A DNA stretch of 64,000 nt from an uncultured Desulfuromonadales bacterium (GTDB lineage Bacteria > Desulfobacterota > Desulfuromonadia > Geobacterales > Pseudopelobacteraceae). Positions 45,022 through 55,387 of the stretch are shown here, in pieces; within the stretch, counting starts at the first letter, position 1; every line of letters starts with the position of its first letter. The stretch lies in contig CAIPTY010000010.1 of NCBI GenBank assembly GCA_903868145.1, positions 124,001 through 188,000 on the forward strand. The letters run 5' to 3'. The notes beneath the pieces are model-generated. The model saw nothing but the letters and a program-made list of their open reading frames with translations. It had not been told where the DNA came from and ran no database searches. Both the position numbers and the translations under genes were made by a program.

Positions 45022-45357
45022 TCAGTTTTTTATCATGCTGAAGTAGATGATGACGCCGCCGATGACAACACCGGCACCGATAAAAGGTAAAACGGAGGAT
45101 AATACCAGCTCTTGTCCGGGGGCGGGCAATGCTATCCGGACAAAGACTATCATGGCGATCAGGAAAAACAGCGTCAGGAGTATGGGAGTAGATTTCCTGT
45201 ACACGCCAAAAAAGAGTGTCCCTGCAGCAACAAGCAGGACTATCGGATGTGAAAAAATCTGCTGCAAGGTAAGATTCTGTATGGTGTTCATCAGGTTGGC
45301 TGTTTCAAAAGGAGTCAGCACTTCCGTTGTTTTCTCGACCATCTGCTGTTTGTCCAT
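45022..45357 (-). CDS. Small membrane protein
   Basis: 111 residues from ATG 45357, chosen for GGAGA 7 bases upstream; the frame opens at 45423. Three hydrophobic segments (around residues 36-52, 59-78 and 87-106). N terminus soluble and helical. No named family recognised. It precedes the diheme protein gene by 25 bases, so the two may form one unit. Confidence 0.6.
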   Translation of the reverse strand: MDKQQMVEKTTEVLTPFETANLMNTIQNLTLQQIFSHPIVLLVAAGTLFFGVYRKSTPILLTLFFLIAMIVFVRIALPAPGQELVLSSVLPFIGAGVVIGGVIIYFSMIKN

Positions 45358-45459
45358 CACTTGTCTCCGTTCCTGAAACGTGGTAACTGCACGGATAGTA
45401 GAGCATTCCAGCATGATCATCAAGATAAATGCTTCTTCAGGCCTTCCGACACACGAACA

Positions 45460-46590
45460 TCAACTCAGAAAATCCATAACCTTGTCCAGGAAGCCTTTTT
45501 TCATGGGATGAACGTCCTCGCCACTGATCCGGGCAAATTCCTCCAGTAGTTCTTTCTGCTTTTTGTTAAGATTTGAGGGCGTCTCCACCCGCACTACAAC
45601 TAGTTGATCGCCGCGGCCATACCCCTGCAGCGCGGGTATTCCCTTCCCCTTGAGTCGATATGTTTTCCCCGACTGCGTCCCCTCCGGAATCTTCATGGCA
45701 ACTTTGCCATCCAGTGTCGGAACCTCCATCTCGCACCCTAGGGATGCCTGAATAAAGCTGATCGGAATTTCGCAGATAACATTGTTGTCTTCACGCTGGA
45801 ACAGGGGATGATCCTTGACGCTGATGGCGATATACAGATCACCGTTGGGGCCCCCCTTGCCAAGCCCGCCCTCTCCGGTCATCTTCAGTCGCGTGCCGGT
45901 TTCAACCCCGCCCGGCACCTTGACTGAGAGGGTTTTCGTATCCCTGGTGCTCCCCTTGCCCCGGCAATCGGGACAGGGATCATCCACGACCTTGCCTTCT
46001 CCGTTACACTGACCGCAGGTTTTGCTGACGCTGAAAAAACCCTGCTGATACCGAACCTGCCCCGCACCACGGCAGGTTGGACAGACCTTGGGATCGGTGC
46101 CCGGTTTTGAACCGGAGCCGTTACAGGTTGCACAACGCTTGGCAAACGGGACGTCGATCTTTTTCTCGACCCCGAAGGCCGCTTCCTCAAAACTGGTCTC
46201 CAGGTTGTAGAGCAGGTCATCGCCGCGCCGTCCCTGACTACGTCCGCGCCCCCCCCCGTTAGCACCGAAGATGTCGCCAAAAATGTCGCCAAAGATATCG
46301 CCAAAGGGTGTCCCGGCGCCAAACCCGCCAAAACCGCCCGAAAATCCCCCGGCTCCCGAAACTCCGGAATGGCCGAACTGGTCATACTGAGCCCGTTTCT
46401 GCGGGTCAGAGAGAACCTCGTAGGCCTCGGTAGCCTCCTTGAACTTGTCCTCAGAGACCTTGTCGCCCGGATTCTTGTCAGGATGATGCTGAACCGCCTG
46501 CTTGCGGAAGGCCTTCTTGATCTCCGTTTCAGATGCGTTCCGGTTCACCTCAAGTATTTCGTAATAGTCGCGTTTTTCGCCGTTTGCCAA
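45460..46590 (-). CDS. dnaJ: Chaperone protein DnaJ
   Basis: 376 residues, complete: J domain with HPD ([12 protein letters not shown]), G/F-rich linker, four CxxCxGxG zinc repeats ([32 protein letters not shown]) and the C-terminal peptide-binding domain. It stimulates DnaK ATPase and delivers substrates. Last gene of hrcA-grpE-dnaK-dnaJ. The gap to dnaK carries a 30-base palindrome. Confidence 0.97.
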   Translation of the reverse strand: MANGEKRDYYEILEVNRNASETEIKKAFRKQAVQHHPDKNPGDKVSEDKFKEATEAYEVLSDPQKRAQYDQFGHSGVSGAGGFSGGFGGFGAGTPFGDIFGDIFGDIFGANGGGRGRSQGRRGDDLLYNLETSFEEAAFGVEKKIDVPFAKRCATCNGSGSKPGTDPKVCPTCRGAGQVRYQQGFFSVSKTCGQCNGEGKVVDDPCPDCRGKGSTRDTKTLSVKVPGGVETGTRLKMTGEGGLGKGGPNGDLYIAISVKDHPLFQREDNNVICEIPISFIQASLGCEMEVPTLDGKVAMKIPEGTQSGKTYRLKGKGIPALQGYGRGDQLVVVRVETPSNLNKKQKELLEEFARISGEDVHPMKKGFLDKVMDFLS

Positions 46591-46618
46591 AGCCGTTTCC
46601 CTTTTCTTTCAAAATAGC

Positions 46619-46648
46619 TGTAGGGGCGCATGGTCATGCGCCCCTACA
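46619..46648. repeat. 14-bp-arm palindrome between dnaK and dnaJ
   Basis: TGTAGGGGCGCATG-GT-CATGCGCCCCTACA is a perfect inverted repeat. It resembles dispersed GTAGGGGCG-type repeats of many bacteria; no T-run follows, so it is more likely a repeat unit or mRNA-stabilising hairpin than a full terminator. Confidence 0.7.
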
Positions 46649-46676
46649 GAATCTCGCCGTGGACTGAAATTACGGA

Positions 46677-48596
46677 TTATTTTTTATCTTCCTTGACCTC
46701 TTCAAAATCTGCATCAACAACCTTCTCGTCCGTGTGTGCGTCTTTTTTAGGCTGACCGTCACCGGCGGCGGGGTCGGCATGCTCCGCAGGCTGCTCTTTG
46801 GCGTACATCGCTTCCGCCAGCTTGTGAGCCGACTGCGCCAATTCGTCAGTGGCCTTCTTGATGGCCTCTGTGTCTTCACCTTCCATGACCTTCTTCAGCT
46901 CGGTGATCTTGTTTTCGATGTTCCCCTTTTCAACCGCATCGATTTTATCACCAAACTCCTTGAGCGACTTTTCGGTGCTGTAGACCATGCTGTCGGCGTG
47001 GTTGCGGGCTTCAATGGTCTCTCGCTTCTTTTTGTCTTCGTCGGCGTGAGCCTCCGCGTCGCGCACCATCTTGTCGATTTCTTCCTTGGAAAGCCCCGAA
47101 GAGGCGGTGATGCGGATGGACTGCTCCTTGCCGGTGCCCAGATCCTTGGCTGACACATGTACGATACCGTTGGCATCGATGTCGAACGTCACCTCAACCT
47201 GGGGTACTCCGCGCGGTGCCGGTGGTATACCGGCCAACTCGAAGTTGCCCAGTGTCTTGTTGCTGTTCGCCATTTCGCGCTCACCCTGCAGGACGTGGAT
47301 CGATACGGCCGGCTGGTTGTCGGCAGCGGTGGAGAAGACCTGACTTTTTCGGCAGGGGATGGTGGTATTCTTTTCAATCAGCTTGGTCATGACGCTGCCC
47401 AGGGTCTCGATGCCCAGCGAGAGAGGCGTCACATCCAGCAGCAGCACGTCCTTGACATCACCCTTGAGCACACCACCCTGAATACCTGCGCCGATGGCGA
47501 CGACTTCGTCCGGGTTGACGCCCTTGTTGGGAATTTTACCGAAGATGTCCTCGACCTTTTTCTGGACGGCAGGCATGCGGGTCATGCCACCCACCAGGAT
47601 GACTTCATCAATCTCACTGGCCGAAAGACCGGCATCCTTGAGAGCAGTGCGGCAAGGGCCTTCCAGTTTTGCCAGCAACTGGGCACAGATCGACTCAAGT
47701 TTGGCCCGGGAGAACTTCAGGGTCAGATGTTTCGGGCCTGATGCATCAGCGGTGATGAAGGGCAGGTTTATGTCAGTTTCCATGGAGGTTGACAACTCGC
47801 ACTTGGCCTTTTCAGCCGCCTCTTTCAGACGTTGCAGCGCCATCTTGTCGCTGCGCAGGTCAATACCCTGATCCTTCTTGAACTCGTCGGCGATCCAGTC
47901 GATCACCAACTGGTCGAAGTCCTCGCCCCCCAGGAACGTGTCTCCGTTGGTCGACTTCACTTCGAATACGCCGTCACCCAGTTCAAGGATCGATACGTCG
48001 AAGGTTCCGCCCCCCAGATCGAATACCGCGATCTTCTCGTCTTTCTTCTTGTCCAGGCCGTATGCCAGAGCGGCAGCGGTCGGCTCGTTGATGATGCGCA
48101 GGACGTTGAGACCGGCGATTTTTCCGGCATCCTTGGTGGCCTGGCGCTGGGAGTCGTCGAAGTAGGCCGGCACAGTGATGACTGCATCTGTCACGGTTTC
48201 ACCCAGATAATCCTCGGCAGTCTTCTTCATCTTCTGGAGCACCATGGCCGAGATTTCAGGGGCTGAATAGCGTTTCTCGCGCACCTCGACCCAGGCGTCG
48301 CCGTTATCAGCCTTTACGATTTTGAAAGGCGATATGGCGATATCCTTCTTGACGGCCTCTGAATCGAACTTGCGGCCGATCAGGCGTTTGATGGAATACA
48401 GGGTGTTTTCAGGATTGGTGACGGCCTGGCGTTTGGCCTGCTGTCCCACGAGGCGTTCGCCGCTGTCCGAAATGGCTACCATCGACGGGGTCGTGCGGCT
48501 CCCCTCAGTGTTGGCGATGACAACGGGTTCGCCGCCTTCCATGATTGCGACGCAGGAGTTTGTGGTTCCCAGATCGATTCCGATTACTTTGCTCAT
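46677..48596 (-). CDS. dnaK: Chaperone protein DnaK (Hsp70)
   Basis: 639 residues: [18 protein letters not shown] at the N terminus, ATPase signatures [16 protein letters not shown] and [13 protein letters not shown], the substrate-binding domain and an acidic tail. Full length. GGAGG lies before the ATG. Works with GrpE and DnaJ encoded on either side. Confidence 0.98.
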   Translation of the reverse strand: MSKVIGIDLGTTNSCVAIMEGGEPVVIANTEGSRTTPSMVAISDSGERLVGQQAKRQAVTNPENTLYSIKRLIGRKFDSEAVKKDIAISPFKIVKADNGDAWVEVREKRYSAPEISAMVLQKMKKTAEDYLGETVTDAVITVPAYFDDSQRQATKDAGKIAGLNVLRIINEPTAAALAYGLDKKKDEKIAVFDLGGGTFDVSILELGDGVFEVKSTNGDTFLGGEDFDQLVIDWIADEFKKDQGIDLRSDKMALQRLKEAAEKAKCELSTSMETDINLPFITADASGPKHLTLKFSRAKLESICAQLLAKLEGPCRTALKDAGLSASEIDEVILVGGMTRMPAVQKKVEDIFGKIPNKGVNPDEVVAIGAGIQGGVLKGDVKDVLLLDVTPLSLGIETLGSVMTKLIEKNTTIPCRKSQVFSTAADNQPAVSIHVLQGEREMANSNKTLGNFELAGIPPAPRGVPQVEVTFDIDANGIVHVSAKDLGTGKEQSIRITASSGLSKEEIDKMVRDAEAHADEDKKKRETIEARNHADSMVYSTEKSLKEFGDKIDAVEKGNIENKITELKKVMEGEDTEAIKKATDELAQSAHKLAEAMYAKEQPAEHADPAAGDGQPKKDAHTDEKVVDADFEEVKEDKK

Positions 48597-48676
48597 GATG
48601 CATGTTCCTCCGTTTCGTGTCTTCTTGAAATCAAGCTAGTCATCGTTATTAAAAAATACAAGGTGGCAGTTGAAAT

Positions 48677-49231
48677 TTATTTTGTGGGTGTTGCGACCGT
48701 AACCATGGCAGGGCGCAGCAAACGCTCTTTCAGCAGGTAGCCCCTCTGGAATTCCTCGACAACGGTGTTGGGAGGATATTCATCGGTCGGCACCTGGGCC
48801 ATGGCCTGATGAAAAGCCGAATCAAATGCCGTACCGGCAGCTTCGATCGGGGTAACGCCGAACTTCTTCAAGGCGCCCATCAGCATGGTATGTGTCATGC
48901 GGATTCCCTCAACAACAGCCGTCATGCCATCTTCAGAGGCATGGTCGAGGGCACGTTCCAGATTGTCCACAATCGGCAGGATCTCCTCGATCAGAGACTT
49001 GTTGCCGTACTTCAGTAACTCTTCCTTTTCGCGATTGACCCGTTTACGGAAGTTTTCCATATCGGCCCGCTCCCGCAGGAAACGATCCCAGTTCTCGCGA
49101 GCCTCTTTCTCCTTGGCGGCCAGTTGATCTTCAAGCGAGAGCTCATCAACAGTTTCTGAGTCGGCTGTTTCATCCTCCGGCGATGTTGCCGGTTCAGTGC
49201 CTGAAAGTTCTACCGTATCTTTTGTTTCCAT
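48677..49231 (-). CDS. grpE: Nucleotide exchange factor GrpE
   Basis: 184 residues. Long N-terminal coiled coil ([20 protein letters not shown]) then the GrpE core [20 protein letters not shown] and the beta wing ([20 protein letters not shown]). It drives ADP release from DnaK. The acidic N-terminal 30 residues are disordered, as usual. Confidence 0.95.
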   Translation of the reverse strand: METKDTVELSGTEPATSPEDETADSETVDELSLEDQLAAKEKEARENWDRFLRERADMENFRKRVNREKEELLKYGNKSLIEEILPIVDNLERALDHASEDGMTAVVEGIRMTHTMLMGALKKFGVTPIEAAGTAFDSAFHQAMAQVPTDEYPPNTVVEEFQRGYLLKERLLRPAMVTVATPTK

Positions 49232-49316
49232 GATGGTGATCCTTTTGTCGTTAGATGTACTGAGAGAGGTCCTGGGCTATGCCTCATCCGGCCTGCAATC
49301 CGTATTTATACTTATG

Positions 49317-50348
49317 TTACACCTCACTCAACAGCCGACTGACCATACGGGCGGTATAGTCGACAATGGGAATGACGCTGGAATATCCCATGCGGGTGGG
49401 GCCGATGACCCCCAGCATGCCGACGGTATTGCTGCTGGTGACAAACCTCGATGTTATCAGACTGATGCCGGAGGTCTGGCTGAGTGTCGTTTCGGAGCCG
49501 ATATAAATCTGAACACCGTCGGCGCTCATACAGCGCGACAACAACTGGACAAGCTGCCCCTTCTGTTCAAACGCGCGATAGATCTCCTTCATTCGACTGA
49601 CATCGCTGAACTCCGGCTGATCGAGAATCCGGGCCTGCCCTTCGACAAAAATCTCATCACTTTCAACTGTCACAGCCTGTTCGCTGATCCGCAAAGCGCG
49701 GGACATCAACTGGTCGTACCGGGCCTTCTCACTCACCATCTCCGACAGGATGCGTTCGCGGGCCTGGGTGATGGTCAGCCCCTGCATCAACTCGTTCAGA
49801 TAGTTACCCATCTTGACCAGGTCTTCCGGGAGGGGATCATCTTCGGTCTCGATCAGACGGTTCTGGACAGCACCCTTGCTCGATACGAGAATGGCCAGCA
49901 GCTTGCGGTGACCAAGCCGGATGAATTCGATATGGCGGAAAACGTCTGACGTAAAGCTTGGTGCCACCACAATTCCCATGTAATTGGATAGTTGAGAAAG
50001 GGTGCGGCTGGTATCCTTGAGAATGCCTGAAAGACCTGCCCCAGACCGGCGGCAATGCCTGACAATCTCGCGTTTTTCTTCACGGCTCACCTGGCGGAAA
50101 GCCACAAGAGAGTCCACATACAATCGATAGGCCTTTTCAGTGGGGATTCTGCCGGCAGACGTATGCGGCGATGCCAGAAGTCCCTGTTCCTCCAGATCGG
50201 CCATGACATTTCTGACCGTCGCGGAAGAGAGGCTCATGGCGTGGCGACGGGCAACCGCACTGCTTCCGACCGGTTCGGCGGTAGCTATGTAGTCTTCGAC
50301 AATTGCTTCAAGTATCTGTCTGCTTCGGGCTGAAAGTTCAATGTCCAT
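49317..50348 (-). CDS. hrcA: Heat-inducible transcription repressor HrcA
   Basis: 343 residues: an N-terminal winged helix (SARSRQILEAIVEDYIATAE; SSATVRNVMADLEEQGLLAS) then the GAF-like dimerisation core. HrcA binds CIRCE and depends on chaperones for activity. A perfect CIRCE element lies 17 bases upstream of its start, so the operon is self-controlled. Confidence 0.95.
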   Translation of the reverse strand: MDIELSARSRQILEAIVEDYIATAEPVGSSAVARRHAMSLSSATVRNVMADLEEQGLLASPHTSAGRIPTEKAYRLYVDSLVAFRQVSREEKREIVRHCRRSGAGLSGILKDTSRTLSQLSNYMGIVVAPSFTSDVFRHIEFIRLGHRKLLAILVSSKGAVQNRLIETEDDPLPEDLVKMGNYLNELMQGLTITQARERILSEMVSEKARYDQLMSRALRISEQAVTVESDEIFVEGQARILDQPEFSDVSRMKEIYRAFEQKGQLVQLLSRCMSADGVQIYIGSETTLSQTSGISLITSRFVTSSNTVGMLGVIGPTRMGYSSVIPIVDYTARMVSRLLSEV

Positions 50349-50365
50349 GGCCGGACCTCAAAAAA

Positions 50366-50392
50366 ATAGCACTCGATACACATGAGTGCTAA
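50366..50392. promoter_or_regulatory. CIRCE operator
   Basis: (A)TAGCACTC-N9-GAGTGCTAA matches the CIRCE consensus (TTAGCACTC-N9-GAGTGCTAA) in all but the outermost base of one arm. Located between the hrcA promoter and ATG. Confidence 0.95.
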
Positions 50393-50403
50393 GTCTGAGA
50401 AAC

Positions 50404-50432
50404 AAGTTAATCAGCGGCCTGTTGTTTGTCAA
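50404..50432 (-). promoter_or_regulatory. Sigma-70 promoter of hrcA-grpE-dnaK-dnaJ
   Basis: On the minus strand TTGACA (50427-50432) and TAACTT (50404-50409) are separated by 17 bases; the start of transcription would fall just before CIRCE. Confidence 0.75.
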
Positions 50433-50477
50433 GGATAATTCTGGATACGTTCCGACCTCAGATTTGGCTCAAATGCC

Positions 50478-50507
50478 TTGCTTCACTATCCGAAAAAAGT
50501 ATATAGT
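50478..50507 (+). promoter_or_regulatory. Candidate promoter of murI
   Basis: TTGCTT (50478-50483) and TATAGT (50502-50507) with 18-base spacing, 45 bases before the murI start. Divergent from the hrcA promoter. Confidence 0.5.
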
Positions 50508-50552
50508 CCGCCATTGTGAATAAAGGGACACCGGCGTTGAAAGGAAAATTTC

Positions 50553-51371
50553 GTGTCATGGCAGGCTATCGGTATATTTGACTCCGGCGTTGGTGGTCTC
50601 ACCGTTCTGCGTGAACTGACCAGGGTACTCCCCCAGGAGGATACCATCTATTTTGGCGACACGGCGCGGGTGCCCTACGGTACCAAGTCACCCGAGACCG
50701 TTACGCGCTACGCCGGAGAAATTGCGACTTTTCTGCTCCGCCGCGACATCAAGCTGCTGGTGGTGGCATGCAACACCGCTTCCGCCGTGGCGCTTCCCAG
50801 TCTCAAACGACAGCTCTCAATACCGGTGGTTGGGGTCATCGAGCCTGGCGCCCGTCGGGCGGTCGAGGTGACTCGAAGCGGTCGTATCGGCGTGATCGGC
50901 ACCGCCGGTACCATCCGCAGCAGTGCCTATACCCGGGCCATCAAGCGGCTGCAGCCGGAGGCCGAGGTGTTGACCAGGGCCTGTCCGCTCTTTGTCCCTC
51001 TGGCCGAGGAGGGGTGGACCGACAACCAGGTGGCGCGACTGACGGCGCAGAATTACCTGCTGGAGCTGAAAGAAGCCGCCGTCGACACACTGGTGCTGGG
51101 ATGTACACATTATCCGCTGCTCAAGCCGATTATTGCCGAAGTCATGGGTCCGGGTGTCACGCTGGTTGATTCGGCAGCCGAAACAGCCCGGACCGTAGCA
51201 GATATTCTCGCCCGGAAAAAAATGCTGCGACCGGTCGCCGAACAGGGCAATCATCACTATTATGTCAGCGATATTCCAGCCGGTTTCATTCGGGTTGGCA
51301 ACCGTTTTCTGGGCGGGCGTCTGGGCGATGTCTATCAGGTGAGCCTTGATGATGACGGGGACGGGTGCTGA
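50553..51371 (+). CDS. murI: Glutamate racemase
   Basis: 272 residues from GTG 50553 (AAGGA 8 bases upstream). Both catalytic cysteines are present in LLVVACNTASAVALP and LVLGCTHYPLLKP; the N terminus IGIFDSGVGGLTVLREL is typical. Supplies D-glutamate for peptidoglycan. The GerMN gene starts right after the stop, so these may be co-transcribed with metH. Confidence 0.95.
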   Translation: MSWQAIGIFDSGVGGLTVLRELTRVLPQEDTIYFGDTARVPYGTKSPETVTRYAGEIATFLLRRDIKLLVVACNTASAVALPSLKRQLSIPVVGVIEPGARRAVEVTRSGRIGVIGTAGTIRSSAYTRAIKRLQPEAEVLTRACPLFVPLAEEGWTDNQVARLTAQNYLLELKEAAVDTLVLGCTHYPLLKPIIAEVMGPGVTLVDSAAETARTVADILARKKMLRPVAEQGNHHYYVSDIPAGFIRVGNRFLGGRLGDVYQVSLDDDGDGC

Positions 51372-51376
51372 CCTCC

Positions 51377-52012
51377 ATGACGACACCCCAACGAAAGAAA
51401 GCCGGTATCAACCTGTTGATCCCTTTTGTGATCGTCGCACTGGTTTTTGGCGGCCTGTTCTGGAAGAAATTGCAGGAAAGCCGCGAAGTCAAGCCTGTCC
51501 CGAAGGTGACCGAACCTTCCGCCCTACGCAAGGCGGTTCTCTTTTTTGTCGCCGATGGCAACCGTCTGGTGCGAGAAGCGCGGGAGCTGGAATCCTGCAG
51601 TGACAGGACTGAATGCGTGAAAGACCTGCTGGACGAGCTTTTCAGCGGGCCGGTAGGGGAGCAACTCAGCCCCGCTCTGCCGGAGGCTGCAGCCCTGAAT
51701 AGCGTGCGGCTGGAAGGTGATCTGGCGGTCGTAGACCTGAACCGGTCATTTGCAACGGACCTTCCTGCCGGCAGCGCTGCCGAAATGCTGGCGGTCTACT
51801 CGCTTGTCGACACGGTCTGCATCAACTTTCCACAGATTGCCAGGGTGCAACTCACCGTGGAAGGCGATCGGAACCCTCAGCTGAAACACCTGGACCTCAG
51901 CGAGCCGCTGACTCCGGACTACACCCTCGAACAATCGTCTGCTCCCCGGAGTGACGGAGGTTCGGTATCATCACCATCATCAATACCATCTGTAAAGAAG
52001 GGAAAACCATGA
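51377..52012 (+). CDS. GerMN-domain protein, membrane anchored
   Basis: 211 residues from ATG 51377. One N-terminal membrane anchor (INLLIPFVIVALVFGGLFW), then a GerMN domain (VRLEGDLAVVDLNRSFATDL; AVYSLVDTVCINFPQIARVQ). The domain occurs in spore-germination and envelope proteins of non-sporulating bacteria too. Ser-rich C-terminal tail. Predicted periplasmic, perhaps linked to the cell wall by its murI neighbour. Its stop overlaps metH as ATGA. Confidence 0.8.
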   Translation: MTTPQRKKAGINLLIPFVIVALVFGGLFWKKLQESREVKPVPKVTEPSALRKAVLFFVADGNRLVREARELESCSDRTECVKDLLDELFSGPVGEQLSPALPEAAALNSVRLEGDLAVVDLNRSFATDLPAGSAAEMLAVYSLVDTVCINFPQIARVQLTVEGDRNPQLKHLDLSEPLTPDYTLEQSSAPRSDGGSVSSPSSIPSVKKGKP

Positions 52013-54429
52013 AGCCGTTTCTTGAAGCCATCCGGAAAAAGGTGCTGATCCTTGATGGAGCCATGGGCACCATGCTGCAGGAACGGGGTCTGAAACCGGG
52101 GCAGTCACCCGAGGAGCTCAACCTGACCATGCCGGAGGTGGTCGCTTCTGTCCACCGGGAGTATGTTGCAGCCGGAGCCGATATCATCATCACCAACACC
52201 TTCGGCGGCACACGCTTCAAACTTTCCCATTACGGACTGGAAGGTCGTCTGGCCGAGGTCAATAGCCGGGCGGTCGAGATCGCACGCATCGAGGCCGAAG
52301 GCAGGGCATACGTCGGGGCCTCCATCGGTCCGACCGGCCAGTTTGTTGAACCGCTGGGGGAGGTGTCGTTTGATGAGATGAAGGATGCCTTTCGCGAACA
52401 GGCCCGGGCACTTGTCGAAGCCGGAGCGGACCTGATAAGCCTCGAAACCTTTCTGGATATCAAGGAATGCCGCGCCGCAGTGATCGCCATCCGCGAGGTT
52501 TCCGCCAGCATACCGGTCATCGCCATGCTGACCTTTGACGACAATGGCCGTTCGGTGCTGGGCACATCGCCCGAAGCGGCCGCCATAACCCTGACAGCCG
52601 CCGGTGCCGATATCGTCGGATCCAACTGCGGCCTCGGGGTGGACGGCATCTACGATATTCTCTGCAAGATGCGCAGCGTCACGCACCTGCCGCTGATCTC
52701 CCAGGCCAATGCCGGTCTGCCCCGGTTGATTGACGGTAAAACCGTCTTCCCCGGCACCCCGGACGAGATGACCGCCTTTCATGATCGCATGATAGACCTG
52801 GATGTCAGGATCATCGGCGGCTGCTGCGGCACAACCCCGGCTCATATCCACGCCATGAAGGAGGCCATCTCCCGCACCGGTTCGAACTGGCAGCCGCGCA
52901 GCATAACCACCGGTGTCACCTTCCTCTCCAGCCGCGCAGCCTGGACCGCCGTCGGCGGAGGCACAAAAACCTCAATCATAGGTGAGCGCATCAACCCCAC
53001 CGGGAAAAAACTGTATTCCCAGGAACTGCTGGAGGGCAAGGTCGCCTATATTCGCCGTGAAGCCATGGAGCAGGTCCAACTGGGAGCAGCACTGCTGGAT
53101 GTCAACGTGGGTGCGCCGGGAATCGATGAGCCGGCCGCCATGGAGCGGGCGGTATTCTGCGTCTGTGGTGCCGCCGGAGTGCCGATCGTGCTGGACTCTT
53201 CCAGTGCCGTTGCACTGGAACGGGGCTTGAAGGCGGCGGACGGCAAGGTGCTGATAAATTCCGTTTCCGGTGAAGCCAGGAGCCTGCGCCGTGTATTACC
53301 ACTTGCCCGAAAATACGGTGCTGCCCTAATCGGACTGACTCTGGACAACAAGGGTATCCCCGATACCGCCGAGGGACGTCTGGCTATTGCCCGCCGTATC
53401 CGCAACGCCGCCCGGCGGCACGGCATCCCTGACGCCGACATCATCATCGACTGCCTGACCTTGACGGTCAGTGCCGAACAGAAACGTGCCGCCGAGACCC
53501 TGCGCACCATCCGGCTGGTCAAGGAAAAGCTTGGACTCTCCACGGTGCTCGGTGTCAGCAACATCTCTTTCGGCCTGCCACAGCGCCCGCTGATCTCTTC
53601 GGCTTTCTTCGCCATGGCCATGGCTGCCGGACTGGATGCGGCCATCATCAACCCCAAGGACAAGGCCATGATGGATGCCTGGCGCTCAGCCATGGTTCTG
53701 CTCAATCGTGACCATCAGGCGGCAGCCTACATCGAGGCCTATCGCGGCGAACAGGCCCTCAGCGGAACTGTCACACCCGTTTCCGACACTCCTCCGACGA
53801 TCCGTGAGCGTCTGACCCGTGCGATCATCGACGGTGACCGCGACGGCATAGTGGCTCTGGTTGAAGAAGCTTTTGGCGATGGGCTGACCCCGATGCAGGT
53901 CAGCAACGAAGGTTTCCTGCCCGGACTTGAGGAGGTGGGCAGGCGTTTTGAGAAAAATATCTTCTTCCTGCCCCAGGTGATGCAGTCGGCCGATACCATG
54001 CAGACCGGCTTTGCCCGTTTGAAGCTGGAGATGAAGGGGCAGGCGTTCGAGAGCAAAGGGCGCATCCTGATGGCCACTGTGGAAGGTGATATCCACGACA
54101 TTGGAAAGAACATCGTCTGTACCCTGCTGGAGAATCACGGTTTTGAGGTCTTTGACATCGGCAAGAATATCTCGGCTGCCACCATCATATCAAAAGCAAA
54201 AGAACATGCCGTAGATGCGGTTGGCCTGTCGGCCTTGATGACAACCACCATGTCAGAGATGGATACGGTCATCAAAAAACTCAAAGCGGCTGGTGTCAGG
54301 GTATTCACCATGGTCGGCGGCGCGGTGGTGACCCAGGAGTATGCCGACCGTATCGGTGCAGATCTGTACGCGAAGGATGCCATGGAAGCGGTGGCAAAGG
54401 TCAAAAAACTGCTGCAGGTGGGTGAATGA
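52009..54429 (+). CDS. metH: Cobalamin-dependent methionine synthase without the reactivation domain
   Basis: 806 residues in domain order: homocysteine-binding barrel (zinc cysteines in GSNCGLGVDG and GGCCGTTP), pterin-binding domain (GERINPTGKK; DVNVGAPGIDE), cobalamin cap (VEEAFGDGLTPMQV) and cobalamin domain (EGDIHDIGKNIV, the DxHxxG base-off histidine). The C-terminal AdoMet reactivation domain of the ~1200-residue E. coli enzyme is absent. Short forms are known, with reactivation supplied by a separate protein; none is visible here. Confidence 0.9.
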   Translation: MKPFLEAIRKKVLILDGAMGTMLQERGLKPGQSPEELNLTMPEVVASVHREYVAAGADIIITNTFGGTRFKLSHYGLEGRLAEVNSRAVEIARIEAEGRAYVGASIGPTGQFVEPLGEVSFDEMKDAFREQARALVEAGADLISLETFLDIKECRAAVIAIREVSASIPVIAMLTFDDNGRSVLGTSPEAAAITLTAAGADIVGSNCGLGVDGIYDILCKMRSVTHLPLISQANAGLPRLIDGKTVFPGTPDEMTAFHDRMIDLDVRIIGGCCGTTPAHIHAMKEAISRTGSNWQPRSITTGVTFLSSRAAWTAVGGGTKTSIIGERINPTGKKLYSQELLEGKVAYIRREAMEQVQLGAALLDVNVGAPGIDEPAAMERAVFCVCGAAGVPIVLDSSSAVALERGLKAADGKVLINSVSGEARSLRRVLPLARKYGAALIGLTLDNKGIPDTAEGRLAIARRIRNAARRHGIPDADIIIDCLTLTVSAEQKRAAETLRTIRLVKEKLGLSTVLGVSNISFGLPQRPLISSAFFAMAMAAGLDAAIINPKDKAMMDAWRSAMVLLNRDHQAAAYIEAYRGEQALSGTVTPVSDTPPTIRERLTRAIIDGDRDGIVALVEEAFGDGLTPMQVSNEGFLPGLEEVGRRFEKNIFFLPQVMQSADTMQTGFARLKLEMKGQAFESKGRILMATVEGDIHDIGKNIVCTLLENHGFEVFDIGKNISAATIISKAKEHAVDAVGLSALMTTTMSEMDTVIKKLKAAGVRVFTMVGGAVVTQEYADRIGADLYAKDAMEAVAKVKKLLQVGE

Positions 54430-54513
54430 AGATACCGGGCCGTATTTTTATGTAATCATTTTCGTTTTCAGTCGAGTCAGACGGATTACGCCAATTCGTG
54501 TAGAGGGTCGCTC

Positions 54514-55011
54514 ATGGTTCTGGGATTTAATCACAACGTCACGTACAAGGGACAGGTTTTCCACGTCCAGACCGAGGATAGCGGTGTCAAGAACCCGCAT
54601 ATCATTACGCTGCTGTATCGGGGCGGCGTGATTCTCTGTTCAAAAAAAACCAGCTATGCCGACATCGTCAAGATGGACTGTCTCCATGCAGTTGTGGAAG
54701 ACCTGATGAAGGAGCAGCACAAGGACATGATGCGCCGCCTCAAATCAGGCGAGTTTGACGAGAAGGCCTTCTCGATTGACGCCCGTTTGATTGAGAACTA
54801 CGAAATTCCCGTTCTTGAACCTGAAAAAGGGCTCGAAGCGACCAACACGCCAACCCTTTCCGCCGAACCGTTGCCTCCGCCTGATATCCCTGAAAAACCA
54901 GCACTGGTGAAGACTCCAATACCCGCCGAAGGCGCCGTCAGGGAGGTACTGAGCCTCGACGACGCAATCCTCTCATTCTTTGACACCAGCGATCCTATAA
55001 AAGGCAGTTGA
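54514..55011 (+). CDS. Hypothetical protein
   Basis: 165 residues. N-terminal ~90 residues (NHNVTYKGQVFHVQTEDSGV; PHIITLLYRGGVILCSKKTS) look like a compact conserved domain; residues 105-165 are proline-rich and likely disordered. I recall similar proteins in Geobacter relatives but cannot name a function. No signal peptide. Separated from metH by 84 bases and followed by a terminator. Confidence 0.65.
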   Translation: MVLGFNHNVTYKGQVFHVQTEDSGVKNPHIITLLYRGGVILCSKKTSYADIVKMDCLHAVVEDLMKEQHKDMMRRLKSGEFDEKAFSIDARLIENYEIPVLEPEKGLEATNTPTLSAEPLPPPDIPEKPALVKTPIPAEGAVREVLSLDDAILSFFDTSDPIKGS

Positions 55012-55078
55012 CCCTTAAATTTTACTCCAACCTCCTGATATTATACTTTAATCACAGATCAGTCCCGATAAACGCATC

Positions 55079-55105
55079 AGGCCCGCCAATTTGTTCGGCG
55101 GGCCT
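55079..55105 (+). terminator. Intrinsic terminator
   Basis: AGGCCCGCC (55079-55087) and GGCGGGCCT (55097-55105) form a perfect 9-bp stem, 65 bases after the stop of the hypothetical gene. The gap 55106-55387 holds no other supported gene. Confidence 0.75.
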
Positions 55106-55340
55106 CACTTCTGCTTATAGTTATACCCTTTTCAAGGGTTCTTCCGATCTGCATCGTTCTAATCGGATATGACCAACTGTACCATATTGGGTGGAGTGGT
55201 TTCTTCTGAGATGTTGACCCTCCTTTTCCTGACGTAATCAACTTCTACGGTAGCGCTACCATGATATGAATGTACTGCATAAAAACAAATAAAACAGTCT
55301 GTTTTTTTTATTTTTATGCGTATATACTCAGAAGCTGTAA

Positions 55341-55376
55341 AGGAAGCGGCCGGAGATGCCACTTCCTCGTTTTTTT
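55341..55376. terminator. Second hairpin with T-run between convergent genes
   Basis: AGGAAGCGGC (55341-55350) pairs with GCCACTTCCT (55358-55367, one mismatch) and is followed by TCGTTTTTTT. Positioned just past the FKBP stop (minus) and acts on plus-strand transcripts as drawn. Confidence 0.6.
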
Positions 55377-55387
55377 ACGAGGTAATC

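Noticed and set aside
55159-55362. 67-codon minus-strand ORF
   Set aside because: Begins inside the hairpin after the FKBP gene, has no ribosome-binding site and no known product.
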